Positions 47,962 through 56,741 of a stretch of DNA of 64,000 bases are shown here, piece by piece. Each line of letters opens with the position of its first letter. The first letter of the stretch is position 1. Made by a program: the position numbers and the translations under genes. This DNA is from Leptospira kemamanensis (GTDB taxonomy: Bacteria; Spirochaetota; Leptospiria; Leptospirales; Leptospiraceae): the NCBI RefSeq assembly GCF_004769665.1, contig NZ_RQGG01000013.1, positions 316,674 through 380,673 on the forward strand, in the 5' to 3' direction. The notes below the pieces were generated by a model. The model worked only from the letters and a program-made list of their open reading frames with translations. It ran no database searches and was not told the DNA's origin.

Positions 47962-49245
47962 CTAGGACTCGGTGTATTTGATTTTCGCGTGTAGTTCTTC
48001 TTCTAAAGCACATTTCGGATACGTTCCGACTTCCAGTGCCGTACCAATATGTCCAAATGGATCTTGTGGGGTAATGATCCGTAAGTCCCATCCATTCACA
48101 ATCCAAGGGCATTCATAATTTCTATCCTTACAAAGAATTTGGGATGATTTCGGTTTGGGATAGGCCCATGCAGATGTTTGAAACTTACATTTGTTTTCAA
48201 TTTCCGCAATGATTCGAATGCGTTTGATGGCATGATCAAATTCTTTAAAGCGACTGGTCATAGGATCCGCTAAATCCTTTCGAAAGAGTCCCTTCTCTGC
48301 ATTATAAGTAAACATCACAAGTAGTTTTTCTGACACATGTTCTTTGTCATTAGTTGCCTTAAGATTCTCCATGATGTAACGGGCAATCTTCAATGCATCT
48401 AACGTGACTTCTGCGGTGTTGTCAACATATTCTCCTGCTTCTTCTTCATCATCACTCGCATCGTCTTCCATCCCACTCCCAGCAAGTAGGTCTTGGTTTA
48501 ATTGGTGTTTTCGTAAGTCTTCGAGATTCACATTGGCAGGATTTACACCAGGAATTTCAAAATTAGAATTTCCATGGTTATTAATGGCACTGATGACTTC
48601 TTCTGGTAAATTGAGTTTTCGTGCGATTTCAATGCTCAAACTGACAGCAGAAGTCAGGGAAGAACCAAAAAAACTTTGTCTGTATAATCCTTCTTTTGAG
48701 ACTGCTATGTCTGCACATAATCCGGCAAGAAAACTATAACGATTCACCATTTTGAATCCATATTGTTTTTGGATGACGGCACCCAAACTGAGCAGTCCAA
48801 AGTCTGCTAAGTGGTTAAAAAATTCTTTGTGAGAAAGTAAAATACGAAAAAAAGATAAGGCAACTGTTTTCGAATAAAACGAGTTTTGGATGATGCCTTT
48901 TAGACTTGCCATCCTTTCTGCATTTTGTTCATAAAGATGAAAAATAAATTCATTGGAACGATCATCAATTCGACTTAAGATGGCTTTCGACAAAACCAAC
49001 CTTAACATCTTTAATAAGTCTTTTGACATAGCAAGTTTAAAGGATGGAATGTAGTTTCCTTCTAAACCTTCTAACTTCTTTAAAATGTTTTCTTTGATGG
49101 CTACTTTTTCTTTGATGAGAATGTTTCCATTTTTATCGACAACCGGTTCACTCAAAGAAACAGAACCTAACAGATCATAATCCACAGCAAAATTTCTAAA
49201 TTCATTGAATTCGAGGAATTCGATACCAGCACTCGTAATTTTCAT
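47962..49245 (-). CDS. Hypothetical protein with HD/HDOD-like helical core
   Basis: 427 residues, no signal peptide. The N-terminal ~100 residues match the part that often precedes HD-GYP domains in spirochaetes (VSLSEPVVDKNGNILIKEKV, then IPSFKLAM). The middle (~150-240) looks like an HD helical domain (FLAGLCADIAV, SSLTSAVSLSIEIARKLNLPEEVISAINNHGN), but the metal-binding HD pair is absent. A very acidic insert (GMEDDASDDEEEAGEY, ~263-278) follows. The C-terminal 70 residues carry several Cys. Probably a non-enzymatic relative of HD-GYP proteins; function unknown. Confidence 0.6.
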   Translation of the reverse strand: MKITSAGIEFLEFNEFRNFAVDYDLLGSVSLSEPVVDKNGNILIKEKVAIKENILKKLEGLEGNYIPSFKLAMSKDLLKMLRLVLSKAILSRIDDRSNEFIFHLYEQNAERMASLKGIIQNSFYSKTVALSFFRILLSHKEFFNHLADFGLLSLGAVIQKQYGFKMVNRYSFLAGLCADIAVSKEGLYRQSFFGSSLTSAVSLSIEIARKLNLPEEVISAINNHGNSNFEIPGVNPANVNLEDLRKHQLNQDLLAGSGMEDDASDDEEEAGEYVDNTAEVTLDALKIARYIMENLKATNDKEHVSEKLLVMFTYNAEKGLFRKDLADPMTSRFKEFDHAIKRIRIIAEIENKCKFQTSAWAYPKPKSSQILCKDRNYECPWIVNGWDLRIITPQDPFGHIGTALEVGTYPKCALEEELHAKIKYTES

Positions 49246-49349
49246 AAAGGTCCTAGGGAAACTGTCTTTTATGTTCTTTTAAGAGCAAGATTTTTGCTTT
49301 CTTTCTCTGTCTAAATAGTGTAGTTTTTTAGTGGTTTTGGAGGTTCTAT

Positions 49350-50336
49350 TTGGTTTCTTCTATCCCCAAAGACTCACACTCTGTGAGCGAATTGAAAGAG
49401 TTCTACAGACAAATGGTTCTAATACGTAAGTTTGAAGAAGCTGCTGCGAAGGCGTATAGTGTCGGAAAAATTGGTGGTTTTCTACATTTGTACATAGGCC
49501 AGGAAGCTGTGGGAGTTGGTTCCATAGCCGCCCTCACACCACATGACTACATCGTTTCCACTTACCGCGACCATGGTCATGCACTCGCTCGTGGTTTACA
49601 TCCCAATCCCCTCATGGCGGAACTCTTCGGAAAAGCCACAGGAATCTCCAAAGGAAATGGTGGTTCAATGCATTTTTTTGATCGTAATGCACATTTTATG
49701 GGAGGCCACGGAATTGTGGGTGGGCATATTTCCCTCGCCGCAGGGATTGCCTTTGCTTCCAAATACAAAAAAGAAGACTCCGTCACCATTTGTTTTTTTG
49801 GAGAAGGTGCTGCCAATATTGGATCCTTTCATGAAGGACTGAACCTAGCCGCCATTTGGAAACTTCCCGTTGTCTTTATCTGTGAGAACAACCATTATGC
49901 GATGGGAACACCAGAATACCGAGCCCTCGCTGTCAAAGATGTATCAGTGAGAGCCTATGCTTATGATATGGCGAGAGATCATATCGAAGGAGACGAAGTT
50001 CGTAAAGTCAGAGACCACGTCAAAGTTGCTGTGGACAGAGCTCGCCGAGGGGAAGGTCCCACTCTCATCGAAGTTTCTACTTACCGTTTCCGTGGACACT
50101 CCATGTCAGATCCGGCGAAGTATCGGACCAAAGAAGAATTGGATGCATATAAAAAGAAAGATCCACTCATGCGAGCAAGACACGAACTCGAGTTAGGTGG
50201 AATGAAGTCAGTGGAGTTGGACAAACTCGAATCAGAGATCCAAACCCAAATTGACGAAGCCTATACATTTGCTGAATCCTCCCCTGAACCACCTCTTTCC
50301 CAACTCCACAAGTATGTGTATGCGGAGGACAAATAA
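49350..50336 (+). CDS. pdhA: Pyruvate dehydrogenase E1 component, alpha subunit
   Basis: 328 residues from TTG 49350, behind GGAGG. Thiamine-diphosphate motif GEGAANIGSFHEGLN...ENN, the IGGFLHLYIGQEA and GNGGSMHFF segments, and the phospholoop-like YRFRGHSMSDPAKYR that marks E1-alpha. With pdhB it decarboxylates pyruvate and acetylates lipoate on E2. The same family includes acetoin and branched-chain dehydrogenases; I favour pyruvate from length and order. Confidence 0.9.
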   Translation: MVSSIPKDSHSVSELKEFYRQMVLIRKFEEAAAKAYSVGKIGGFLHLYIGQEAVGVGSIAALTPHDYIVSTYRDHGHALARGLHPNPLMAELFGKATGISKGNGGSMHFFDRNAHFMGGHGIVGGHISLAAGIAFASKYKKEDSVTICFFGEGAANIGSFHEGLNLAAIWKLPVVFICENNHYAMGTPEYRALAVKDVSVRAYAYDMARDHIEGDEVRKVRDHVKVAVDRARRGEGPTLIEVSTYRFRGHSMSDPAKYRTKEELDAYKKKDPLMRARHELELGGMKSVELDKLESEIQTQIDEAYTFAESSPEPPLSQLHKYVYAEDK

Positions 50337-51311
50337 ATGGCGATTTTAACGTATAGAGAAGCACTCAACCGCGCCATGGTGGAAGAAATGGAAAAAGACC
50401 CACTCATCTACCTCATGGGTGAAGAAGTAGGACATTACCAAGGTGCCTATAAAGTTTCCCAAGGAATGCTCGATAAGTTTGGGGAGGAACGAGTGATCGA
50501 TACCCCCATTTCGGAAAATGGTTTTGCTGGAATTGGTGTGGGTTCGGCCATGGTAGGCCTTAGACCCATCATTGAATTTATGACTTGGAATTTTTCATTA
50601 GTTGCCATTGATCAAATCATCAACTCAGCCGCGAAGATGAATTATATGAGTGGTGGTCAGTTTCCGATGCCCATTGTATTTCGTGGTGCAGGTGGAGCAG
50701 GAGGAAGGCTCGGGGCACAACACTCACAAGCCTTTGAATCCTGGTATGCCCACTGCCCTGGCCTCAAAGTGGTTTGTCCGGCGACTCCTAAAGATGCCTA
50801 TGGCCTTTTAAAATCATCCATCCGAGACAATAACCCAACCATCTTTATCGAATCAGAAGTATTATATGGTTCCAAAGGAGAAGTCCCCGACGAGGAATAT
50901 TCCATTCCCCTGGGACTCGGAGAAATCAAACGGAAGGGCACCGATATAACTCTCGTTACCTGGTCAAGGGCACTGAGTTTTGCAGAAGAAGCCGCGGCCA
51001 TTTTAGAAAAAGAAGGAATCTCAGTGGAAATCGTGGATCTTCGCAGTTTACGTCCGTTAGATGAGAATCTAATTTATGATTCCGTGAAAAAAACAAACCG
51101 AGCAATCGTTGTGGAAGAAGGATGGCCTGTCGCTGGGTTTGGAGCACAAATCTCTCACCTCATCCAAAAGAATGTTTTTTCTTACCTAGACCATCCCGTG
51201 GAACGCGTCACTCAAATGGATGTTCCTATGTCTTACGCTGCAAACCTAGAACGTATGAGTTTGCCAAATGCCAACCGAGTGGCAAATACCATCCGAGAGA
51301 TGTTACGGTAA
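50337..51311 (+). CDS. pdhB: Pyruvate dehydrogenase E1 component, beta subunit
   Basis: 324 residues, ATG on the base after the pdhA stop. Hallmarks of E1-beta: TYREALNRAMVEEMEKDP, LMGEEVGHYQGAYKVS, DTPISENGFAGIGVG, PIVFRGAGGAGGRLGAQHSQ and the C-terminal transketolase segment (VVEEGWPVAGFGAQIS). Completes the heterotetrameric E1 with pdhA. Confidence 0.93.
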   Translation: MAILTYREALNRAMVEEMEKDPLIYLMGEEVGHYQGAYKVSQGMLDKFGEERVIDTPISENGFAGIGVGSAMVGLRPIIEFMTWNFSLVAIDQIINSAAKMNYMSGGQFPMPIVFRGAGGAGGRLGAQHSQAFESWYAHCPGLKVVCPATPKDAYGLLKSSIRDNNPTIFIESEVLYGSKGEVPDEEYSIPLGLGEIKRKGTDITLVTWSRALSFAEEAAAILEKEGISVEIVDLRSLRPLDENLIYDSVKKTNRAIVVEEGWPVAGFGAQISHLIQKNVFSYLDHPVERVTQMDVPMSYAANLERMSLPNANRVANTIREMLR

Positions 51312-51321
51312 GGAGACTAAG

Positions 51322-52710
51322 ATGGCAAAAATACAAGAAATGACCCAGTTATCCCCTACCATGGAAGAGGGAACGATTGTCAAATGGCTAAAAAAAGAAG
51401 GGGATTCTGTAAGTCCTGGCGATATCCTCGCCGAAGTCGAAACGGACAAAGCCGTCATGGAGATGGAAGCGTACGATTCAGGTGTAATTTTAAAAATCAT
51501 CCAAGGGGAAGGCACCAAACTAAAAGTAGGTGAAGCACTTGCCGTCATTGGAAAACCGGGAGAAGACATCACTTCCCTACTTTCTAACCTTCCCAAAAAA
51601 CAAGGCTCCTCTGGCGGAGAAGAAAAACCGACTTCCTCCTCACCTACCCAAGCACAAACCAAGGAAACTACCAAAGAAATACCCACATCGAGTGTGAGCT
51701 CTCTTGGAGATGATGGTTCCAATGTAACCAAACAAACGGTCAATGTTGCGGAGACAAAAAAACCAGCTGTTACTAATGCGCCAACATCCCTTTCGAAAGA
51801 CACAACGAATATTACACCAAACGTTCCCCGAGGGACGCTCCGTGTCCTTGCTTCTCCTCTTGCCAAATCCATTGCCATCGAACATGGAATCGATTTACAC
51901 AAAGTGATTGGTACGGGCCCCGAAGGAAGGATCACGAAAAAGGATGTACTCGATACTCTGACCAAAGGTCCTTTGACAACATCTCTTGGTTTCGAAACAC
52001 AAGTGAATGATGAAGTGGTGAGTTTGAATGGGATGCGTAAAACCATTGCCAAACGACTGACGGAATCGAAACAAAACCTCCCTCATTTTTATTTGAATGT
52101 GGATGTGAATGCAAGAGCTCTTGAGACCTTTCGCAAAGAAATCAACGAGTTCCAAACCACACAAAATCCAGAATCACCGGCCAAGGTAAGTTTAAATGAC
52201 ATCATTGTCAAAGCAACTGCTGCGGCACTTCGGCTCCATCCGAAAGTGAATGCCAGTTTCCAAGGGGATTCCATTTTACAATTTGGACGAGTGGATGTTG
52301 GCATTGCTGTCTCTATCGACGGAGGACTTTTAACGCCCGTCATTCGAGATGCGAACAGAAAGTCCATCCTTCAAATCTCCAGTGAAGTGAAAGAACTCGC
52401 AAAAAAAGCAAGAGACAGAAAACTAAAACCTGAAGAGTTCACCAATGGAACCTTTACGATCTCCAATTTGGGAATGTATGGGATCAGTCGGTTTACAGCC
52501 ATCATCAATGAACCAGAAGGAGCAATCCTTGCCGTAGGTTCTGTGGAAGACAAACCCGTTGTGGAAAACGGAAACGTAGTGGCGGGAAGGGTTCTTTCTC
52601 TCACACTCTCCTGCGATCATCGGGTGATCGATGGAGCGGTGGGAGCAGAGTTTTTAAAGACATTAAGGAGCTTTTTGGAAAAACCAAACCTTCTCCTTGC
52701 AGTCGGTTAA
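51322..52710 (+). CDS. pdhC: Dihydrolipoamide acetyltransferase (E2) of pyruvate dehydrogenase
   Basis: 462 residues from ATG 51322, behind AAGGAGA. One lipoyl domain with Lys43 (EVETDKAVMEME), a Thr/Ser/Pro linker, the E1/E3-binding domain (~185-220, ASPLAKSIAIEHGIDLHKVIGTGPEGRITKKDV) and the catalytic chloramphenicol-acetyltransferase-like core ending in DHRVIDGAVGAEFL. It transfers acetyl from lipoate to CoA. The E3 (lpd) gene is not in the window. Last gene of the operon, convergent with the 69-residue gene. Confidence 0.94.
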   Translation: MAKIQEMTQLSPTMEEGTIVKWLKKEGDSVSPGDILAEVETDKAVMEMEAYDSGVILKIIQGEGTKLKVGEALAVIGKPGEDITSLLSNLPKKQGSSGGEEKPTSSSPTQAQTKETTKEIPTSSVSSLGDDGSNVTKQTVNVAETKKPAVTNAPTSLSKDTTNITPNVPRGTLRVLASPLAKSIAIEHGIDLHKVIGTGPEGRITKKDVLDTLTKGPLTTSLGFETQVNDEVVSLNGMRKTIAKRLTESKQNLPHFYLNVDVNARALETFRKEINEFQTTQNPESPAKVSLNDIIVKATAAALRLHPKVNASFQGDSILQFGRVDVGIAVSIDGGLLTPVIRDANRKSILQISSEVKELAKKARDRKLKPEEFTNGTFTISNLGMYGISRFTAIINEPEGAILAVGSVEDKPVVENGNVVAGRVLSLTLSCDHRVIDGAVGAEFLKTLRSFLEKPNLLLAVG

Positions 52711-52722
52711 ACAAGTTTGGCC

Positions 52723-52932
52723 TTAAGCAGCAAAAAAATCTGCACTTTGGATATCGGCAATGGGAATGCGAACTACTCCGGTTGCCAAATTCCCGATGAC
52801 GACATCGTCCATCATTTGGCGGTTTTTATCGAGTTCGATGCTCTTTCCATCTTTGAGGTGTAAAACGATGTCGATTCCTCGGTAGTGAATGTAACGTTCT
52901 AATGTGTTTTTGAATTTGTGAGCTTTATCCAT
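52723..52932 (-). CDS. Small protein of unknown function
   Basis: 69 residues from ATG 52932. After an N-terminal helix (KAHKFKNTLERYIHY) the sequence is a run of short strands (GIDIVLHLKDGKSIEL, MMDDVVIGNLATGVVRIPIADI), which fits a small beta-barrel of Sm/SH3 type. I cannot assign it. It is divergent from fliG, 131 bases away, with an inverted repeat between, so it may share regulation with it. Confidence 0.65.
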   Translation of the reverse strand: MDKAHKFKNTLERYIHYRGIDIVLHLKDGKSIELDKNRQMMDDVVIGNLATGVVRIPIADIQSADFFAA

Positions 52933-52986
52933 CTGGTTTTTCGTTCCTTTCTCTTTGTAACTTACAAAGGGTATCGTACGAAGTGA

Positions 52987-53058
52987 ATGAGACCTTTAGA
53001 AAATTTTGTCTCATTAGATAAGTTTTTTTTGACATCCATGGGAAACTCGGAGAATTAT
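52987..53058 (+). promoter_or_regulatory. Inverted repeat and candidate promoter upstream of fliG
   Basis: ATGAGAC (52987-52993) and GTCTCAT (53008-53014) form a perfect 7-base inverted repeat. Next come TTGACA (53029-53034), 18 bases, and AATTAT (53053-53058). If used, transcription would start at or near the fliG ATG (53064), giving a nearly leaderless mRNA; a GGAG at 53049-53052 offers an alternative if it starts earlier. Confidence 0.4.
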
Positions 53059-53063
53059 GTCAC

Positions 53064-54083
53064 ATGAAGTCTGAGAACCCAACCTCCGCCACTCCTGGCG
53101 TACGAAAAGCTGCCCTCCTCCTCCTTTCTCTTGGCAAAGAAAGAGCCGCCGAGGTTCTAAGACACCTGGATGATGCCATGCTCGAAGCAGTGATTTTGGA
53201 AATGTCCAAAATCAGATCAGTTTCCAAAGAAGAAAAAGAAAACATACTAAAAGAATTCCATCATACCATTGAAGATCTGACAGAATCCACATCTGGTGGA
53301 CTCTCGACTGCGAAATCCCTTCTCGAACATACTGTCGGATCTGAAAAAGCGAATGTGATTTTAAAAAAGATCCACAAAGAAGAAACAAAGAACGATTTTG
53401 AATTTTTAAACCAAGTAGCACCCAGTGTATTACAGAATATGTTAAACACAGAGTCACCACAAATCATTGCTGTGACCCTATCTCATTTGGATCCGAAAAA
53501 GGCTGCCGATGTTTTGAAACTTTTCCCTAAACCAGAACAGGCAAAAATTGCCGTTCGACTTGCCACAACTTCTAAAACTCACCCTGATGTGATCCAAAAC
53601 ATCGCCAGGATCTTAAAGAAACGCTACGAAGAACGAGACAAACAAGAATACTCGGAAGCTGGTGGAGCTCATGTCCTGGCGAACATCCTCAACTTTATGG
53701 AAAAAGGGGCAGAAGAAACCATTTTGTCCGAATTAGAAGAGTCTTCTCCGGAAGTGGCAGACCAAGTCAGAGAAAAATTATACACATTTGAAGACATCCT
53801 TTCCCTCGATAACAAGGAGATGCGAATTCTCATCAATCGATTGGCAGATGATACTTCTATCTCTCTTGCGATCCGAGGTGCAGGTGATGAAATTCGAAAA
53901 AAATTCTTAAACAATATGAGCCAAAACCGTGCGGAAGACATTTTGGATCATTTAGACATGAAACCACGAGTCACCTTACGAGAGATAAACGAAGCAAGAA
54001 GTAAAATTGTCCAGGTAGCAAGAGTGCTCGAAGAGGAAAATCAAATCCTATTCAAAAAGGAAAAAGAAGAATACATTGAATGA
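53064..54083 (+). CDS. fliG: Flagellar motor switch protein FliG
   Basis: 339 residues, full three-domain FliG. N-domain (KAALLLLSLGKERAAEVLRHL), middle domain (ESPQIIAVTLSHLDPKKAADVLKLFP, with the EHPQ-equivalent ESPQ), and C-domain with the charged torque helix (LNNMSQNRAEDILDHLDMKPRVTLREINEARSKIVQVARVLEEE). It couples MotA to C-ring rotation. Leptospira carries more than one fliG; which paralogue this is cannot be told. Not clustered with other flagellar genes here. Confidence 0.93.
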   Translation: MKSENPTSATPGVRKAALLLLSLGKERAAEVLRHLDDAMLEAVILEMSKIRSVSKEEKENILKEFHHTIEDLTESTSGGLSTAKSLLEHTVGSEKANVILKKIHKEETKNDFEFLNQVAPSVLQNMLNTESPQIIAVTLSHLDPKKAADVLKLFPKPEQAKIAVRLATTSKTHPDVIQNIARILKKRYEERDKQEYSEAGGAHVLANILNFMEKGAEETILSELEESSPEVADQVREKLYTFEDILSLDNKEMRILINRLADDTSISLAIRGAGDEIRKKFLNNMSQNRAEDILDHLDMKPRVTLREINEARSKIVQVARVLEEENQILFKKEKEEYIE

Positions 54084-54114
54084 AACTGGATTCGTTGAGA
54101 AGGGAAAATCCCGA

Positions 54115-54191
<77 letters not shown>

Positions 54192-54294
54192 ATCGGAATA
54201 AAAACCAGGCTATAGATTCGACTCCAAACGTCAACATTGTTTTCATTTGTTTTCTTGCCTTCGGTTAGAATTTTTAAATTCTGGCATTGGTTCT

Positions 54295-54969
54295 ATGCAA
54301 ATCGAAGAAAAAAAAGCCAAAGACCTTTTCCAGGATCGGATCTTCACTCTATCCAATTTTTTATCTATATTTCGTGTATTGTTATTACCCTTTTTCTTCT
54401 ATAGCACTTATGATTATGCCAATGATCCTTCCAATTTAAAAGCCTTCTTTGCCTCAATTGGTTATGCACTTGCAGCGGTCTTCAGTGATTATTTGGATGG
54501 GCTCTTTGCAAGACTCCTGAACCAAGAAACCACTCTGGGTCGTTACTTAGATCCTGTTTGTGATAAACTGGTTACTTTAGGTGGACTCTTTGTTGTCACC
54601 ATTCATTTTGATTTTCCCAATTGGATTTTAATCGTTTATTTCATTCGAGAGATTTTAGGTGTATGGCTTGGTGGGTTTTTATACTTAAAACGCGGGTTAC
54701 AAGGTAGACCCAATTGGTGGGGAAAATTTGGTGTGGGAATTGTGGCAGTCTCAGTGATTTGGTATATGTCTTTACCTTATTTTCATCAGTTTGGAGCACC
54801 TTATTCTTTTCTTTTGCACCCTGTACTCTCCGCTTACGTTTTACTTTTTGTACTCACTGCGGGTGTCATAGCGTATGTAGTGCGTTATTGGAACATTGTC
54901 TTCCATCCGGAAGCAATTGAACTGGATCCAGAAAACAAAAAACAAGCAAAGAAATACCAAAAGATTTAA
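54295..54969 (+). CDS. pgsA: CDP-alcohol phosphatidyltransferase (probable phosphatidylglycerophosphate synthase)
   Basis: 224 residues from ATG 54295; a TTG at 54247 is possible but unlikely. The CDP-alcohol motif D-x2-DG-x2-AR-x8-G-x3-D-x3-D is complete (DYLDGLFAR...GRYLDPVCD). Several transmembrane helices follow (LVTLGGLFVVTI, WILIVYFIREILGVWLGGFLYL, FGVGIVAVSVIWYMSL). It joins CDP-diacylglycerol with an alcohol, most often glycerol-3-phosphate, in phospholipid synthesis. The exact alcohol is inferred. Confidence 0.85.
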   Translation: MQIEEKKAKDLFQDRIFTLSNFLSIFRVLLLPFFFYSTYDYANDPSNLKAFFASIGYALAAVFSDYLDGLFARLLNQETTLGRYLDPVCDKLVTLGGLFVVTIHFDFPNWILIVYFIREILGVWLGGFLYLKRGLQGRPNWWGKFGVGIVAVSVIWYMSLPYFHQFGAPYSFLLHPVLSAYVLLFVLTAGVIAYVVRYWNIVFHPEAIELDPENKKQAKKYQKI

Positions 54970-55079
54970 GGGAATGATTTCATCGATGTAAGAGAGAATG
55001 GTAGGTGAGATAAGGGATAATAGGTCCAAAGGTAAAACACGATATGTGTGTCCGTTGGGAACTACTACCCCATTCGAAT

Positions 55080-55385
55080 TTAACGTCTTTTTTTCTTAGC
55101 CGCTCTTTTTTTACCGGCTTTTTTCTTTGCCGTTTTCTTTTTTGCGGGTCTCTTTTTAGAAACTACTTTCTTTGTTTTTTTCTTTGCAGGTTTCTTTTTA
55201 GCTGCTTTTTTCTTTTTGGCAGCCTTTTTCTTCTTAGGAGCTGCTTTTTTAGCTCTTTTTTTCTTAGCCGCTTTCTTTTTCGCTGCTTTCTTCTTTTTAG
55301 GTGCTGCTTTTTTAGCAACAACTGTTACTTCAGGAGCAGGTTCTTCCATTACGACTGGCATTTCTATTGTTTCGTTTTCTTCCAT
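55080..55385 (-). CDS. Histone H1-like Lys/Ala-rich protein
   Basis: 101 residues from ATG 55385; an open frame reaches 55451. After an acidic N-terminus (EENETIEMPVVMEEPAPEV) the chain is made of AAPKKKKAAKKK-type repeats, giving a strongly basic, probably unfolded tail. Such H1-like proteins bind DNA or, less often, ribosomal RNA non-specifically and help compact the nucleoid. The DNA on the other strand is T/C-rich and gives long shadow frames. Confidence 0.85.
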   Translation of the reverse strand: MEENETIEMPVVMEEPAPEVTVVAKKAAPKKKKAAKKKAAKKKRAKKAAPKKKKAAKKKKAAKKKPAKKKTKKVVSKKRPAKKKTAKKKAGKKRAAKKKRR

Positions 55386-55563
55386 ACATGTAACCTTATG
55401 AAGATTGGTTCTATCTTCCGTCTGGAAACGATAACAATGGTTGTATTCCAAAAAGTAAATTCATTTTTATTTTCTAAAGATGATCTATACCAATTTCTTT
55501 CCCAAACATACAAGAATGATTGTATGAAGGAGTATCATTGAACATGTTACATTCTTTTTAAGA

Positions 55564-56020
55564 TCAAAAGGATTCTAAAAAACTAAGAAAAACAAATGAA
55601 TCACCATGTTTCCAATTACATTCATCCCGTTCACTTCGAATGATTGAGTTCATAAGATAAATTTCAGAACGATTCAACTCCACTCGATTCTTTCCACCTT
55701 TTCCATTTTCAGTTTCATTGAACTTCCTAAACATTCTGTTTGGTCATACAAACGGTTTTCTACGTTTACGAAATCGTTCTTTCCTCAATAGAAGATTCAT
55801 AACAAATATTTCCATACTGCTCTTGGATGATTTGGATGAAAATGAGATCCCTCATGCAAAAGGATGTGGCAACCATCCAGATTGGGATATATCCTTCTTT
55901 CGAGTCAGGTCCTATCACGGTAAGCGGTAAATTCTTTGCACAAGCACCTCCCATCAGAGGATAGATGCAACAAGTGACTGATTGCCTAGACTCGTTCCTA
56001 TTAAAAATTTTAGTCGACAC
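55564..56020 (-). pseudogene. Decayed gene, possibly a small Leptospira lipoprotein
   Basis: On the minus strand three frames each carry coding-like pieces in order. From 56020: CCIYPLMGGACAKNLPLTV, WMVATSFCMRDL and IIQEQYGNICYE. A second frame continues with DFVNVENRLYDQTECLGS. A third, ending at 55564, gives NRVELNRSEIYLMNSIIRSE and DECNWKHGDSFVF. At least two frameshifts and stops are needed to join them. The Cys-rich start (TCCIYPL) could be a lipobox remnant. The rest of the 55386-56057 gap shows nothing clear. Homology is a guess from sequence style. Confidence 0.45.
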
Positions 56021-56057
56021 TTGTCGATTATTTTCGCAAAATGGAAACTAGGACATA

Positions 56058-56717
56058 ATGATGGGAACAAACAATACAAATCTCCAAACCATCCAAAAAG
56101 AGATGATATCCGCCTGTATCCAGTTAGCCGATCTTGGTTTTTTAGCAGGAATTGGTGGAAATCTTGCTGTCCGGTTGGATGAAAACCATATGGTCGTGAC
56201 ACCTTCGGCAAGTGATTATTATACCATGAAACCAGAAGACCTTTGTGTCTTACGGATTGATACCTTGGAGATGGTGAAAGGGACAAAACAACCTACAACA
56301 GAAAGTGGAATCCATGCTAGTTTTTTTCAAAAAAGACCCGATCTCAAAGTGAGTTTGCACACACACCAACCTCTTGGAAGTGCCATTACTCTTCTTGGCA
56401 AAGACATTCCCTTACAATCCAAAGAAGCAATGCTTAGCATAGGAACGAAACTCGTGTTGGTTTCCTATGCTCCTTCAGGAACATCTTTTCTCGTACGTGC
56501 GTTTCGTAAAAAAATCACAGAGAATCAAAATGGTTATCTGTTAAAAAATCATGGGATCGTCTGTGGTGCCAATGACCTAACTTCGGCCATTCGATCTGTG
56601 ACACACATTGAGAAGGAAGCAAAAGAGTATCTTCGGTTTTCCATTCAAAGTAACCAAGAATTCAAAAACGTTCCGATTCCCTTACAAAAACAAATCCAAT
56701 CTGTTTTTGTTTCTTAG
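56058..56717 (+). CDS. Class II aldolase/adducin family protein
   Basis: 219 residues. All landmark motifs are present: GFLAGIGGNLAVRL, VVTPSASDYYTM (phosphate/substrate loop), the ESGIHASFF segment, the zinc-site LHTHQPLG, and KNHGIVCGA with the third His. This family includes L-fuculose- and rhamnulose-phosphate aldolases and methylthioribulose-phosphate dehydratase. Residues for a specific substrate are not clear. It is followed after 24 bases by a second, degenerate member. Confidence 0.85.
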   Translation: MMGTNNTNLQTIQKEMISACIQLADLGFLAGIGGNLAVRLDENHMVVTPSASDYYTMKPEDLCVLRIDTLEMVKGTKQPTTESGIHASFFQKRPDLKVSLHTHQPLGSAITLLGKDIPLQSKEAMLSIGTKLVLVSYAPSGTSFLVRAFRKKITENQNGYLLKNHGIVCGANDLTSAIRSVTHIEKEAKEYLRFSIQSNQEFKNVPIPLQKQIQSVFVS

Positions 56718-56741
56718 AATGGACACTGATTAGGTAACCCA

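Noticed and set aside
51303..52052. A 249-codon minus-strand frame across pdhC.
   Set aside because: It lies opposite the lipoyl and linker regions; low-complexity Ser/Val-rich shadow frame.
55044..55541. A Phe/Leu/Cys-rich plus-strand frame that looks like a membrane protein.
   Set aside because: It is the reverse reading of the Lys/Ala repeats of the H1-like gene.
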